Part shown: one piece after another, positions 26,051 through 34,031 of the stretch | Layout of the letters: each line of letters starts with the position of its first letter | Position numbering within the stretch: position 1 is the stretch's first letter | From: DUPU01 sp050952465 | GTDB taxonomy: Bacteria > Bacillota > Dehalobacteriia > Dehalobacteriales > Dehalobacteriaceae | Assembly: GCA_050952465.1 (NCBI GenBank) | Contig: JBMNKZ010000007.1 | Location: 1 to 64,000 of the forward strand | Direction of reading: 5' to 3' | Length of the DNA stretch: 64,000 nt | Program-made: the position numbers and the translations under genes | The notes under the pieces: model-generated | Database searches by the model: none | What the model saw: the letters and a program-made list of their open reading frames with translations, nothing else | Told to the model about the DNA's origin: nothing

Positions 26051-26335
26051 CTAATCGACCTTTTGCATACCTGGGGTAAACTGCATTGTGTGTCTAACAC
26101 GGGGTTCAATATCTGTATTAATTTTTTCGACAAAGATATAGAACCAAGCACCACCTTCAATTTCTTCATCAATAATCACTTGATGTTCCTCGGTAAAGCC
26201 TGCTAGTTGCGATAGGAAAGGCAATCCCACCGCCACAAATAAATACAATAACCCAAGACCTATAATCAACAATAATGTCTGATTAATCACAAACCCCCTT
26301 CTATTTATTGGAAAAGATTCTCTTAATTCGTACAC
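26051..26335 (-). CDS. Small single-span membrane protein next to a YeiH-like transporter
   Basis: 94 residues starting at the GTG at 26335, which has TTGGAGGT seven bases upstream (the ATG-like start at 26356 has none). One membrane helix (TLLLIIGLGLLYLFVAVGLP) after a short basic N-terminus; the extracellular part contains DEEIEGGAWFYIFVEKIN. No family recognised. It starts 46 bp after the transporter stop, so it is likely co-transcribed with it and a subunit or partner. Confidence 0.6.
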   Translation of the reverse strand: MYELRESFPINRRGFVINQTLLLIIGLGLLYLFVAVGLPFLSQLAGFTEEHQVIIDEEIEGGAWFYIFVEKINTDIEPRVRHTMQFTPGMQKVD

Positions 26336-26380
26336 TTTACGAACCTCCAATATCACAGAGTGATAGGTGTAAACAGCTTT

Positions 26381-28144
26381 TTACTTCATCAATGCTTGCG
26401 TAACATGCGGGAAAACCTTCATAAACATGATATAACACATGGTTAAAGAAGCAATAAGGCTAAAGCCCTGGCCACATACATAAAGAATCACAGGTTTTCC
26501 ACCTTTAAAATACTTGCCAAACTCTCGGAAGTCCGTAGATAGGCCAATACTGGCAAAGGCTAAAGCAAAGAACCATTTTTGGAGGCTGCCGATAAATGAG
26601 GTAAGACCGTTATCAATCAGCACCTTTGAGCTTTCTGTTCCCAATGCTCCATAAATAATGGAGAAAAGTATGGACGCACCCATAAAACCAAGAACAAATT
26701 TGGGGAACCGGTTCCAGATTTCACGCAATGCACCTTTAAAGCTTAAATCAGTTTCACTCGCTCTGGAGGTATCCACCTTTAAAGCCCAGTAGGCTGCAAT
26801 ACAAAAAGCCATTAAACCAATTAAGATATTCTGAATCATCTTAACTGTAGCGGCTACGTCTCTGGCCACAGGCCCTAGAATTTCACCGGACGCCACTACT
26901 GCACCTGTGGAGTCAATGGTTCCCCCCATCCAAGCACCGCCAACTACCTGGTTTAAGCCCACAAACTTAATAAATAAAGGCATAAGAACCATCATTACAG
27001 CGGTAAACACAATGGAAATACCAATTGCCAAGGTTAATTCTTCTTTCTTAGCCCTACATGCTGCCGCTGCGGCAATGGCAGCGGAAACACCACTCACCGA
27101 CATATCTGCGGAAATAACAATATTTAATGTGGGAGATTCCATTTTTAGAACCTTTTGGCCAAAAATAAAAGTAAGTATTAATACAAAGGGTGTGACACAC
27201 CAGGTTACAAATATTCCGGGAAGACCGATGAGTAAGATCTTATTAAATAGAATCGTAGCACCGAGAAGTACCAGTCCTGTTTTAATATAGTATTCCGTTT
27301 GCACGGCCGGCATAATCCATTTTGGCGTACCAACGGTGTTACTAATTAGAAAACCTATCAAAATAGCCCACAACACATATTCTATGCCCCAAGCTTTAGA
27401 AAATTCATGGTTGCCCAGGAAGAAGGATAGGGCTGCGATGATGAAAACCACTGGGAAGGCTTTTAAAAATTTTCCAACGGGTGCTTCTCCAATAAAATAT
27501 CTTCCAATAGCAAAGAAAAGACCCAAGATGATCATTAATATGATCATAGTACCTATATAGTTATAGGGTTTCGTTTCTGCCGCAGTCTTAGCCTTTGCTT
27601 CCGCAGCCTTTGCCTTTTGCCAGGCAGCTATTTGTGCTTCCGCTTCATTATTTAAAGCAGTATCTTTAAATTCAGCCCTAGCAGCTGCTTCTTCCGCTGC
27701 TATAGCCGCTTCTTTTGCTGCAGCGGTAGCAGCTTTAGCTTCTTCATATGCTGCTAGAGATGCTGCACTTTTAGCTTCCGCTTCCGCCTTGCTTAGGAAA
27801 AATGATTTCCCAGGATTGGCTGTATTCCAAGTTCCCGGAGTTTTTAAGTATTTAGAAATCGTTTTTGCCGCAGGAATATTGCTTCCCTTTAAACTTGCCT
27901 TGGCATCATTCGCTTCAATCCAAGAAATGGTTTTAAACGGGGCTCTTTCCGCCTCGGCCTTCATCGTAGCATTGCTATCAGCAATGATCTGATTCATGTC
28001 GGCAGGTGGATTACCTAAAAAGATAAACAACCCAATGATTAAAATAATAGCTCCCAGCCAAATGGCCCAATAATCTTCATGTTTAAATAAAAATGAATAA
28101 CTTTTCTTGGTACCTGTTGTTTGTTGGAGCGATGGATTAGGCAT
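26381..28144 (-). CDS. YeiH/UPF0324-type transporter with an Ala-rich extracytoplasmic insertion
   Basis: 587 residues, longer than usual YeiH-family proteins (about 330-480). Helix 1 is at residues ~30-45 (IWLGAIILIIGLFIFLG). A soluble stretch of ~150 residues follows, rich in Ala, Glu and Lys (AAKEAAIAAEEAAARAEFKD), likely a coiled coil. Then come about ten helices with YYIKTGLVLLGATILFNKIL, ISADMSVSGVSAAIAAAAA and the end GLSTDFREFGKYFKGGKP. The family is annotated as a putative sulfate exporter; the substrate is not proven. Confidence 0.75.
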   Translation of the reverse strand: MPNPSLQQTTGTKKSYSFLFKHEDYWAIWLGAIILIIGLFIFLGNPPADMNQIIADSNATMKAEAERAPFKTISWIEANDAKASLKGSNIPAAKTISKYLKTPGTWNTANPGKSFFLSKAEAEAKSAASLAAYEEAKAATAAAKEAAIAAEEAAARAEFKDTALNNEAEAQIAAWQKAKAAEAKAKTAAETKPYNYIGTMIILMIILGLFFAIGRYFIGEAPVGKFLKAFPVVFIIAALSFFLGNHEFSKAWGIEYVLWAILIGFLISNTVGTPKWIMPAVQTEYYIKTGLVLLGATILFNKILLIGLPGIFVTWCVTPFVLILTFIFGQKVLKMESPTLNIVISADMSVSGVSAAIAAAAACRAKKEELTLAIGISIVFTAVMMVLMPLFIKFVGLNQVVGGAWMGGTIDSTGAVVASGEILGPVARDVAATVKMIQNILIGLMAFCIAAYWALKVDTSRASETDLSFKGALREIWNRFPKFVLGFMGASILFSIIYGALGTESSKVLIDNGLTSFIGSLQKWFFALAFASIGLSTDFREFGKYFKGGKPVILYVCGQGFSLIASLTMCYIMFMKVFPHVTQALMK

Positions 28145-28702
28145 TTCATAACCCCCTTATTTTTTAAGTTACTCCATTTACCTCCTGTCTTTTTAGCCCT
28201 TTTGCATTTTTTGTTACTTATAACTATATAAAAACCACCTCCTTACAGGTTATAATGAGTTATTTACCTCCATAAATGTATATATTTTACATTCTATATA
28301 TTATTAATTAATCCTATATTCTTCCATATAGAATTATTTTATCAATTATAGAAGCATCCACTTATAACGTAATTGTGGAAAATTTAGAAACATCTTTTAT
28401 CCGAGTGCATTTCAACAGGCACCTCCTGAGAATCTTTAGAGGAACCCGCTACCGAACTACCGGCCTTTGGTTAGTTATATTCATCCCATCTTTCTTTTAG
28501 AATAAAAAAAGGGGCTGTGCAAAACGGCAGCAACGGTTCATACCATTGCCAAAATAACCCTGTGCATCAACCCCTTTTTATTTATAAAGAAAACTTGGCT
28601 TGTGCCAAACCTTTTGGTGCTGGCAGAAGCCTTAGTTGCACTTAGATCTATCAGAAATAGGTTATACTTTCTGATAGACTAAAAAAAATGCCCCGTAGGG
28701 CA
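28145..28702. other. Long intergenic region with inverted repeats
   Basis: No gene seen. It holds a 9-bp inverted repeat ATTCTATAT (28291-28299)/ATATAGAAT (28326-28334) in very AT-rich DNA upstream of the transporter, a possible operator. At 28502-28581 AAAAAGGGGCTG TGCA can pair with TGCATCAACCCCTTTTT, a terminator-like long hairpin. The block 28440-28470 (CCGCTACCGAACTACCGG) is GC-rich and able to fold. Confidence 0.4.
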
Positions 28703-28703
28703 T
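28681..28703 (-). terminator. Terminator of the SpoIID-like gene
   Basis: Stem ATGCCC/GGGCAT with loop CGTA (minus strand: TACG) followed by TTTTTTTT on the minus strand, at the stop codon. Confidence 0.75.
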
Positions 28704-29665
28704 TAATTCCAAAGTTTTTTCAGTTCCACATCCTTAAACCAGTATTTTACAATTTCCTCCACACCTTTTCCCTGCTCAGCTAAAGCTCTTGCTCCCCATT
28801 GGCTCATACCTACACCATGACCGTAGCCTTTGCCATGAATCACCAGTTTCCCATTTTCCACAGCAAATTTATCAATTAAACTGGATCTCATTTTGTCATT
28901 ACCTAAGGCTAAACGTAAAGCAGGGGCACTAAGGGTAACGTTATTAACCTTTACTTTCATAGCGCGGCCTGAGGGACCTTTTTCGATAATTCCCGCTGAG
29001 GTGATTTTGCCGGGGTCATTACCAACTGTCTCTTTAACCTTTGCTCTAACTGTTTCCAGATCAAAGCTAGCCGTCCAAGATTTATTTTCCGGTACGGTAA
29101 TCGTCTGACCTGGGTCTTTCACACTGGTAATATAAGGTGCCTTTTCCTTGCGATATTCCAATCCTTCTATTGCTGAGGCAGCTGTTTGTCCGCCCCCGTC
29201 CGCATGAAACCAGCCGTTAATAAATGTCCCCTGATACATTAAGACCATGCCTCTGGTATCTCGTACCGCTTTTCTCACCCGGTCATTAACCCTTGTTGGA
29301 TCATAAGCCTGAAATTCTTCAACACTTGTTGAAGCGTCAGTACCATGAGCCTTTACCCCGCCGTCACTTATTTTCTTTAAGGTAAAGGTGCGGGCAAGGA
29401 TTGCCTGAGCAGCAAGGCAGTTTTCTGGCCAATTGGGATCCATTTCTGCTGCGACAACCCCTTCTAAATATTTTTCTAATTTTACCCGCTCAATCTTTTT
29501 GGTTTCATTAATATACAAAGATATGGTCGGTTCCGTTTTATATTCTTGGACACGCTGCTTATTATCACCTTGAGGTTTCTTCTCCGGATTGGAACAACTG
29601 GCTAAGGTAATTCCCACAAAAACTATTACGATAAAAATTAGGATACGCTGAATCTGTTTCTGCAT
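28703..29665 (-). CDS. SpoIID/LytB-domain lipoprotein
   Basis: 320 residues. A signal peptide with lipobox ITLASCS near residue 24 makes it a likely lipoprotein. The SpoIID domain has KLEKYLEGVVAAEMDPNWP, ALKAQAILART-like AAQAILARTFTLKK, WFHADGGGQTAASAIEG and the end GHGVGMSQWGARALAEQG. SpoIID is a lytic transglycosylase in engulfment; this copy has a lipid anchor and lies away from the usual spoIID locus, so it is a paralogue of SpoIID or LytB type. Confidence 0.85.
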   Translation of the reverse strand: MQKQIQRILIFIVIVFVGITLASCSNPEKKPQGDNKQRVQEYKTEPTISLYINETKKIERVKLEKYLEGVVAAEMDPNWPENCLAAQAILARTFTLKKISDGGVKAHGTDASTSVEEFQAYDPTRVNDRVRKAVRDTRGMVLMYQGTFINGWFHADGGGQTAASAIEGLEYRKEKAPYITSVKDPGQTITVPENKSWTASFDLETVRAKVKETVGNDPGKITSAGIIEKGPSGRAMKVKVNNVTLSAPALRLALGNDKMRSSLIDKFAVENGKLVIHGKGYGHGVGMSQWGARALAEQGKGVEEIVKYWFKDVELKKLWN

Positions 29666-29696
29666 ATCAATTCCTCCCGGTTTTTTCTATATTTTC

Positions 29697-29800
29697 GCCG
29701 GCCATGGATGGCCTAGTGCCGCGATGCCACGGATGGCAAGGAGCGGCTAATCGTCAGGTGGAGTAAAAACAACATCCGACACTAAGATCTCTGTTTATCA
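29697..29800. repeat. Dispersed repeat family B, copy 2
   Basis: Contains GGCCATGGATGGCC and TGCCGCGATGCCACGGATGGCA, both with inverted symmetry, and ends with the family signature (minus strand GATAAACAGAGATCTTAG). The stretch GTGCCGCGATGCCACGG is repeated inverted at 40521-40537. Confidence 0.7.
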
Positions 29801-29827
29801 TTTCCGGGAAGAAAGATATTTATACCA

Positions 29828-30094
29828 TCACCAGTCTTGAGGTATTTTTACATCCTGAATTACTTTATATAAATCTTTAGCCTGGTCTGCCCTTATTGCA
29901 TCTGCCACTGCGACAATTTCCACCTTTAGCATACGGGGGCCAAAACCCAGTTCTAAAATATCTCCCGCCTTGACCTCGGTACCGGCCTTAGCAGTTTTTC
30001 CATTAACGGATACTTTTCCCCCATCACAAACTTCTTTGGCGACGGTACGTCTTTTTATCAGACGGGAAACCTTTAGGTATTTGTCTAATCTCAT
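29828..30094 (-). CDS. rqcP: RqcP/YabO, S4-domain ribosome quality control factor
   Basis: 88 residues, S4 RNA-binding domain: MRLDKYLKVSRLIKRRTVAK, GGKVSVNGKTAKAGTEVKAG, DILELGFG. RqcP works with RqcH in C-terminal alanine tailing on stalled 50S subunits. The ATG overlaps the grdB stop in an ATGA junction and its ribosome site GAGGAG lies within grdB, so its translation is probably coupled to that of the selenoprotein. In Bacillus this gene follows mazG; here hup and the grd genes intervene. Confidence 0.9.
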   Translation of the reverse strand: MRLDKYLKVSRLIKRRTVAKEVCDGGKVSVNGKTAKAGTEVKAGDILELGFGPRMLKVEIVAVADAIRADQAKDLYKVIQDVKIPQDW

Positions 30095-31407
30095 ATATTC
30101 TCCTCAAAAACAGTCTGCCCTTCCACTGGTTTCGTTAAAGCATGCAAAGCCTTTTGCACCAGTTTTCGCCGAAGAGCTTTTTCCTCTTCCTTTGACATAG
30201 TAGGATTACCTAGAGGGTGGGGAATTGCCACGGTGGGCACTATTCTATTTGCTCCTACCGTAAGGGAAATTGGTACAACTGTGCACATATGTACCACAGG
30301 AAGACCGGTACTTTCAATTTCTTTAACCATCGTTGCACCGCAACGTGTACAAGTACCTCAGGTAGATGTAAGAATTACCCCCTGTACTCCATCAGCCAGT
30401 AAATCTTTGGCAATTTCTGCAGCATATTTTTTTGCGTTAGCCACCGAAGTGCCATTACCCACAGTGGCATACCAATAATCATGTAATTTTCCAATCACAC
30501 CTTGAGTTTCAAATTCCCTTAAAACATCAAGGGGCAGCACCCGATCCGCATCTTCATTGGCATAAACCGGATCATAACCGCCATGAGCAGTTTCGTGGCT
30601 TTCCTCAGTTAGATCATTAATACCGACCAGGCTATATTTTCCGAATTTAGAGGCACTGGACGATTCAATTTTATCCGGGTTGCCTTTGGGAACAATGCCC
30701 CCGGAAGTAACCAGGGCAATCTTAGCCTGGGACAAATCCTTAATGGGAGCACCTGGTGCTACCCGGTCAAAAACCGGCATGGGATACTCTGTTTCAAAGG
30801 ACTCTCCTTTGAGCTTTTTGATCAGCATATCAACAGCTCTTTTAGCTCCTCTTTCTTCCGCAAAATAATTAACTCTAATCCCCCTAGGCAGATAGCCTTC
30901 TTCTTTAGGTCCTCCGATAAAAGCATTAGTACCCAATTTTAAGGCTAATTTGGCAATAGGCTGAACTGCTTTTCTCATGCCTGCTGCTGAATTTGATGTT
31001 TCTATAATATATGCATATTTTTTATACATATCCACGCCCGGGTTTTCCGGATACATGCCCGAGACCACAGGAATTCCCAACTCTTCACTTACCGCTTTGG
31101 CCACAGCACCGCAGGCCACACCATATCTTCCTGCATTAAAGGCAGGTCCGGCAATGACCACATCCGGTTGAAATTTTTTGATCATAGAAATGACTTCCGT
31201 GCTGGCTTTTTCCATATTTTCATTAAAATAGGAGTCTCCACAGATCACTGTAGCCAGAATTTCTCCTTCTTCCCCCATCGCCTGATTTAAGGCTACTCCA
31301 GGTCCTACTACTCCTTCCCTGATTTGGGGTCCGATATCTGCTTTTTCCTCACCGCCAATTTGCCCAAAAAACTGATTAATATAGTGTACAACTTTTACTT
31401 TACTCAT
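30091..31407 (-). CDS. grdB: Glycine reductase-type component B, selenoprotein (GrdB), in-frame UGA at 30358-30360
   Basis: 438 residues with selenocysteine at position 350. The frame runs VVHYINQFFGQIGGEEKAD to LLADGVQGVILTST, then UGA, then GTCTRCGATMVKEIE and on to a UGA stop at 30091-30093. Both halves are in one frame and UxxCxxC is the known active site of GrdB/GrdF/GrdH. A hairpin starts 15 bases past the UGA start. Component B binds the substrate amine as a Schiff base with the GrdE pyruvoyl subunit and passes a carboxymethyl group to the GrdA selenium. The glycine riboswitch upstream argues for glycine over sarcosine or betaine. It starts 12 bp after grdE. Confidence 0.93.
30331..30345 (-). 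promoter_or_regulatory. SECIS-like hairpin downstream of the grdB UGA
   Basis: On the minus strand CGTTGC GGT GCAACG forms a perfect 6-bp stem with a GGU loop; the loop lies 18-20 bases after the end of the UGA. Bacterial SECIS elements sit at this distance and carry G-U in the loop, so it fits SelB recognition. It lies within coding sequence (RCGAT). Confidence 0.7.
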
Positions 31408-31419
31408 GATTTCCCCCCC

Positions 31420-32706
31420 TTAGTAACCTTTAGCACTTAATTTGCCAAAACCCAATTCATTAGTAGAACCGGTAATCACTTGAATTTCTGCTCTGATGCT
31501 ACCGTCCTCAGCCAAACTTCCCGAGGTTCCCCCGGCAATTTTGTCCGCCACTTCCGGATATCCAATTACCTTTTCCATTACCGGAAGCTGAATCACTTCA
31601 TTGGCATTTCCTGCGGTCACTACCGCGTCACCTAAAGGAGTAGAATCCGCTAAGGACTGGGATGCCCCGTCCTGACCGGCATATTCATCTGTAATCAGTA
31701 CGGTTTTAATTCCCTTTTTCTCCAATTTACTGCAATTCATGACCAAGTCCGCATCCGGATTGCCAAAACCTTCTTCTGATATAATCACTGCATCGGCCCC
31801 GATAAATTCCACTAGCTTCGCAGTATAATCTGAAGACCTTTCCTTATCTGCTAAGGTAACATTTTCATTGGTGATTATACAGCCAATGAAATTAATGTCT
31901 TTTCCATGGCGAGCATAAAGTTCGTGAATTACAGGACTATTCTGATGCACATAAGTGGGATTTTTATCACAGGCAGAAACACAGTTTCCGCTTACAATAG
32001 CCCCATCCATAACTTCCGTAGGATAAATGAATGTGGGAATTATTTTTTTGGCATCCACTCCATAGACATATGTATCATGCAGCAATCCTTGGCTTTGAAG
32101 CATATAAACATAAGCCACCTTGGGGAGATTTGGGAACTCTTGCACTTGCTCTAATAATGGTTTTGTTTCATATACTTCTATCTGATCCGGCTCCAGAAGA
32201 GAGCCTGCTTCCCCTAAATAGGCCGCCGCTCTGAACCCGGCCATCCTAACAACCAGTTCATGCTCATGCTGATGCAGTCCGGGAATAGGTTCTACTTTTA
32301 CAACAACATTTAAGGTCTGGGAAAAAGGAGTATACTGTGCTCCAATACCGGACATATCGATAATCCCTTCTTGAAAACCAACAATCCGCCCAGTTGTCAC
32401 CACCGTCATGCCTTTTAGCACATGAGTTCTTCCCATCCCAACAGTATTTACCTTGCCAATAAAACCGGGAAACATCCCTCCATTATCGGACACTTTTACC
32501 CGGGGTTCAATCACATCTTTCACCGGAATTATCCTGGTCTTCTCCCCTGGCTTGGCCACATCTATTTCCACCGTGGCAATACGTTCATCATCCCCGACTT
32601 TCTTTGCTAACTCTTCCTTATTAATAAATAAGACTCCCTGTTTGATTTCAGTTCTCTCTGCGAATTGTACATCCTTAATCAAAATGTTTCCTAATTCTAA
32701 ACGCAA
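31420..32706 (-). CDS. grdE: Glycine reductase-type component B proprotein GrdE (pyruvoyl)
   Basis: 428 residues from the TTG at 32706, with GTGGGGGTG eight bases upstream, giving MRLELGNILIKDVQF, the usual GrdE start. An ATG six bases earlier and a longer frame to 32775 are less likely. VSGNCVSACDKNPTYVHQNS carries the Cys at which the proprotein is cleaved to form the pyruvoyl group. The two products, with GrdB, make substrate-specific protein B. The motif MAGFRAAAYLGEAG is also typical. It could also be GrdG or GrdI (sarcosine, betaine). Confidence 0.92.
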   Translation of the reverse strand: MRLELGNILIKDVQFAERTEIKQGVLFINKEELAKKVGDDERIATVEIDVAKPGEKTRIIPVKDVIEPRVKVSDNGGMFPGFIGKVNTVGMGRTHVLKGMTVVTTGRIVGFQEGIIDMSGIGAQYTPFSQTLNVVVKVEPIPGLHQHEHELVVRMAGFRAAAYLGEAGSLLEPDQIEVYETKPLLEQVQEFPNLPKVAYVYMLQSQGLLHDTYVYGVDAKKIIPTFIYPTEVMDGAIVSGNCVSACDKNPTYVHQNSPVIHELYARHGKDINFIGCIITNENVTLADKERSSDYTAKLVEFIGADAVIISEEGFGNPDADLVMNCSKLEKKGIKTVLITDEYAGQDGASQSLADSTPLGDAVVTAGNANEVIQLPVMEKVIGYPEVADKIAGGTSGSLAEDGSIRAEIQVITGSTNELGFGKLSAKGY

Positions 32707-32827
32707 GACCATCACCCCCACAACATTTTTTGGTTGATAATTATTGAACTGATACTTATTTCCCCCAGTATGCAAAACTTTACTGAGGTTGGTAATTTAA
32801 ACGCACCCTTTCACCTCCTTATTGATA

Positions 32828-33223
32828 TTAAACTTCAATAATTAAATCTGGTGCTAAAGCTTCCAGAGCAGAATCCAGTAAATCCTCATCAATAACTTGA
32901 AAATCCCGGATCACCTGGTCCGACCAATTTCTCCTATATGAATAAAATTTATCAGCTACCTCGATGGCTGATTCAATAAGTAATAAAGATTGATAATCCA
33001 ATCCCCCCTTACCTACTTTCAGCAATACTGATTTATATGGGGTTTCATTTGGCTTAATACTCCCTGATAATGGGTGGCTGATAAGGCTGTTCCCTTGGTG
33101 AATAAGATCTCTGACTTTAATCAGCACCTCCTTATAGGTTCCCTCTATCTTTACACACCCTGGATACTTCACCCAAACCAGTGGATTATTACTAACAATC
33201 ATCGCTTTTTCCAAATTAATCAC
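32828..33223 (-). CDS. grdX: GrdX family protein
   Basis: 131 residues. The GrdX pattern is clear: MIVSNNPLVWVKYPGCVKIE, then YKEVLIKVRDLIHQGNSLIS, then HPLSGSIKPNETPYKSVLL. GrdX is found almost only with glycine/betaine/sarcosine reductase genes; its function is not known. It is the first gene after the glycine riboswitch and lies 121 bp before grdE. Confidence 0.9.
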   Translation of the reverse strand: MINLEKAMIVSNNPLVWVKYPGCVKIEGTYKEVLIKVRDLIHQGNSLISHPLSGSIKPNETPYKSVLLKVGKGGLDYQSLLLIESAIEVADKFYSYRRNWSDQVIRDFQVIDEDLLDSALEALAPDLIIEV

Positions 33224-33317
33224 CTTACTAAAGTATCTAACTAAGCTGCTTAATATATGTATAGATTCACCTATTAATAGTTTATACAGCTTGTGAATTT
33301 TTTCCCTATGCCCTGTA

Positions 33318-33347
33318 GAAAAGGCACGGCAAACAATCTGCCGTGCC
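33318..33347 (-). terminator. Expression-platform terminator of the glycine riboswitch
   Basis: Perfect 9-bp stem GGCACGGCA/TGCCGTGCC followed by TTTTC on the minus strand. Its 5' arm shares bases with the 3' strand of helix P1 of aptamer II (CAGAGG), so glycine binding and termination can compete. Confidence 0.85.
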
Positions 33348-33520
33348 TCTGTCCTTTAACCTGAAAGATTATCCATCTTAAGGATTTGCTCCATCGGTGT
33401 CATAAGACTTTCCAGAGTTGGGTCAAGACACGGTCCTTGAACCTGAAAGTTTAACACTTGATCTTGGCCAATCAAGGCTTGCTTCTTCGGTGTCAAAAAG
33501 ACTCTCCCGTATCTCTCATT
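33345..33520 (-). promoter_or_regulatory. Tandem glycine riboswitch upstream of grdX-grdE-grdB
   Basis: Read on the minus strand there are two aptamers with the same conserved parts: GGGAGAGTC...GACACCGAAGAAGCAA... TTTCAGGTTCAAGGAC, then CTCTGGAAAGTC...GACACCGATGGAGCAA... TTTCAGGTTAAAGGACAGAG, joined by a short linker. This is the known gcvT-type architecture. It ends in a terminator about 95 bp before the grdX start. Glycine would be expected to raise expression, but the direction cannot be proven from sequence. Confidence 0.93.
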
Positions 33521-33620
33521 CCCCAATATTTCTTATGTAACTATATCTTATCATAAAAAATATTTATGTAAAGGGAAAAAAAACCACAAAAAATCAATAA
33601 AAAAGTCACCAAAAAAATTG

Positions 33621-33652
33621 AAAAATAAAATCAGGTCCGAATTGGGACCTGA
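33621..33652 (-). terminator. Terminator of hup
   Basis: Stem TCAGGTCC/GGACCTGA followed by TTTTATTTTTC on the minus strand, eight bases after the hup stop. Confidence 0.85.
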
Positions 33653-33660
33653 CTCAAGGT

Positions 33661-33936
33661 TTATTTCGCCACAGCATCTTTTAAGCCCTTACCAGCTTTA
33701 AATGTTGGAACCTTTGCCGCTGAAATGTTTATTGTTTCCCCTGTTTGCGGATTCCGCCCTACACGAGCAGCTCTTTCCTTTACTTCAAAGGTGCCAAATC
33801 CTACTAATTGTACCTTTTCATTTGCTGACAGTGCATCACTAATACTAGCAAATACGGCATTAATTATCTTTTCAGCGTCTTTTTTTGTTACCTCTGCTCT
33901 TTCAGATACACTATTAATCAGATCGGTTTTATTCAA
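33661..33936 (-). CDS. hup: HU-family DNA-binding protein
   Basis: 91 residues, full length. MNKTDLINSVSERAEVTKKD, VQLVGFGTFEVKERAARVGR, NPQTGETINISAAKVPTFKAG. Histone-like dimer that bends DNA. It is followed by its own terminator, so the grd genes downstream depend on their own promoter. Confidence 0.95.
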   Translation of the reverse strand: MNKTDLINSVSERAEVTKKDAEKIINAVFASISDALSANEKVQLVGFGTFEVKERAARVGRNPQTGETINISAAKVPTFKAGKGLKDAVAK

Positions 33937-34031
33937 AACATATCCCTCCTAAAATAAGTTGATACTTGTTTAACAATTCGCGGTAATCCAAGATATTCCT
34001 TCCTTAATTCTATTATTTTCTATTTATTTTC

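Noticed and set aside
28430..28480. Possible riboswitch (CGGTAG...AGCGGG resembling part of a c-di-GMP-I aptamer)
   Set aside because: Only a short stretch resembles the motif; the other conserved parts of the aptamer are not found on either strand.
30091..30330. Separate 79-residue gene
   Set aside because: It is the C-terminal part of GrdB after the UGA; the frame and the UGTCTRCG motif join it to the upstream part.
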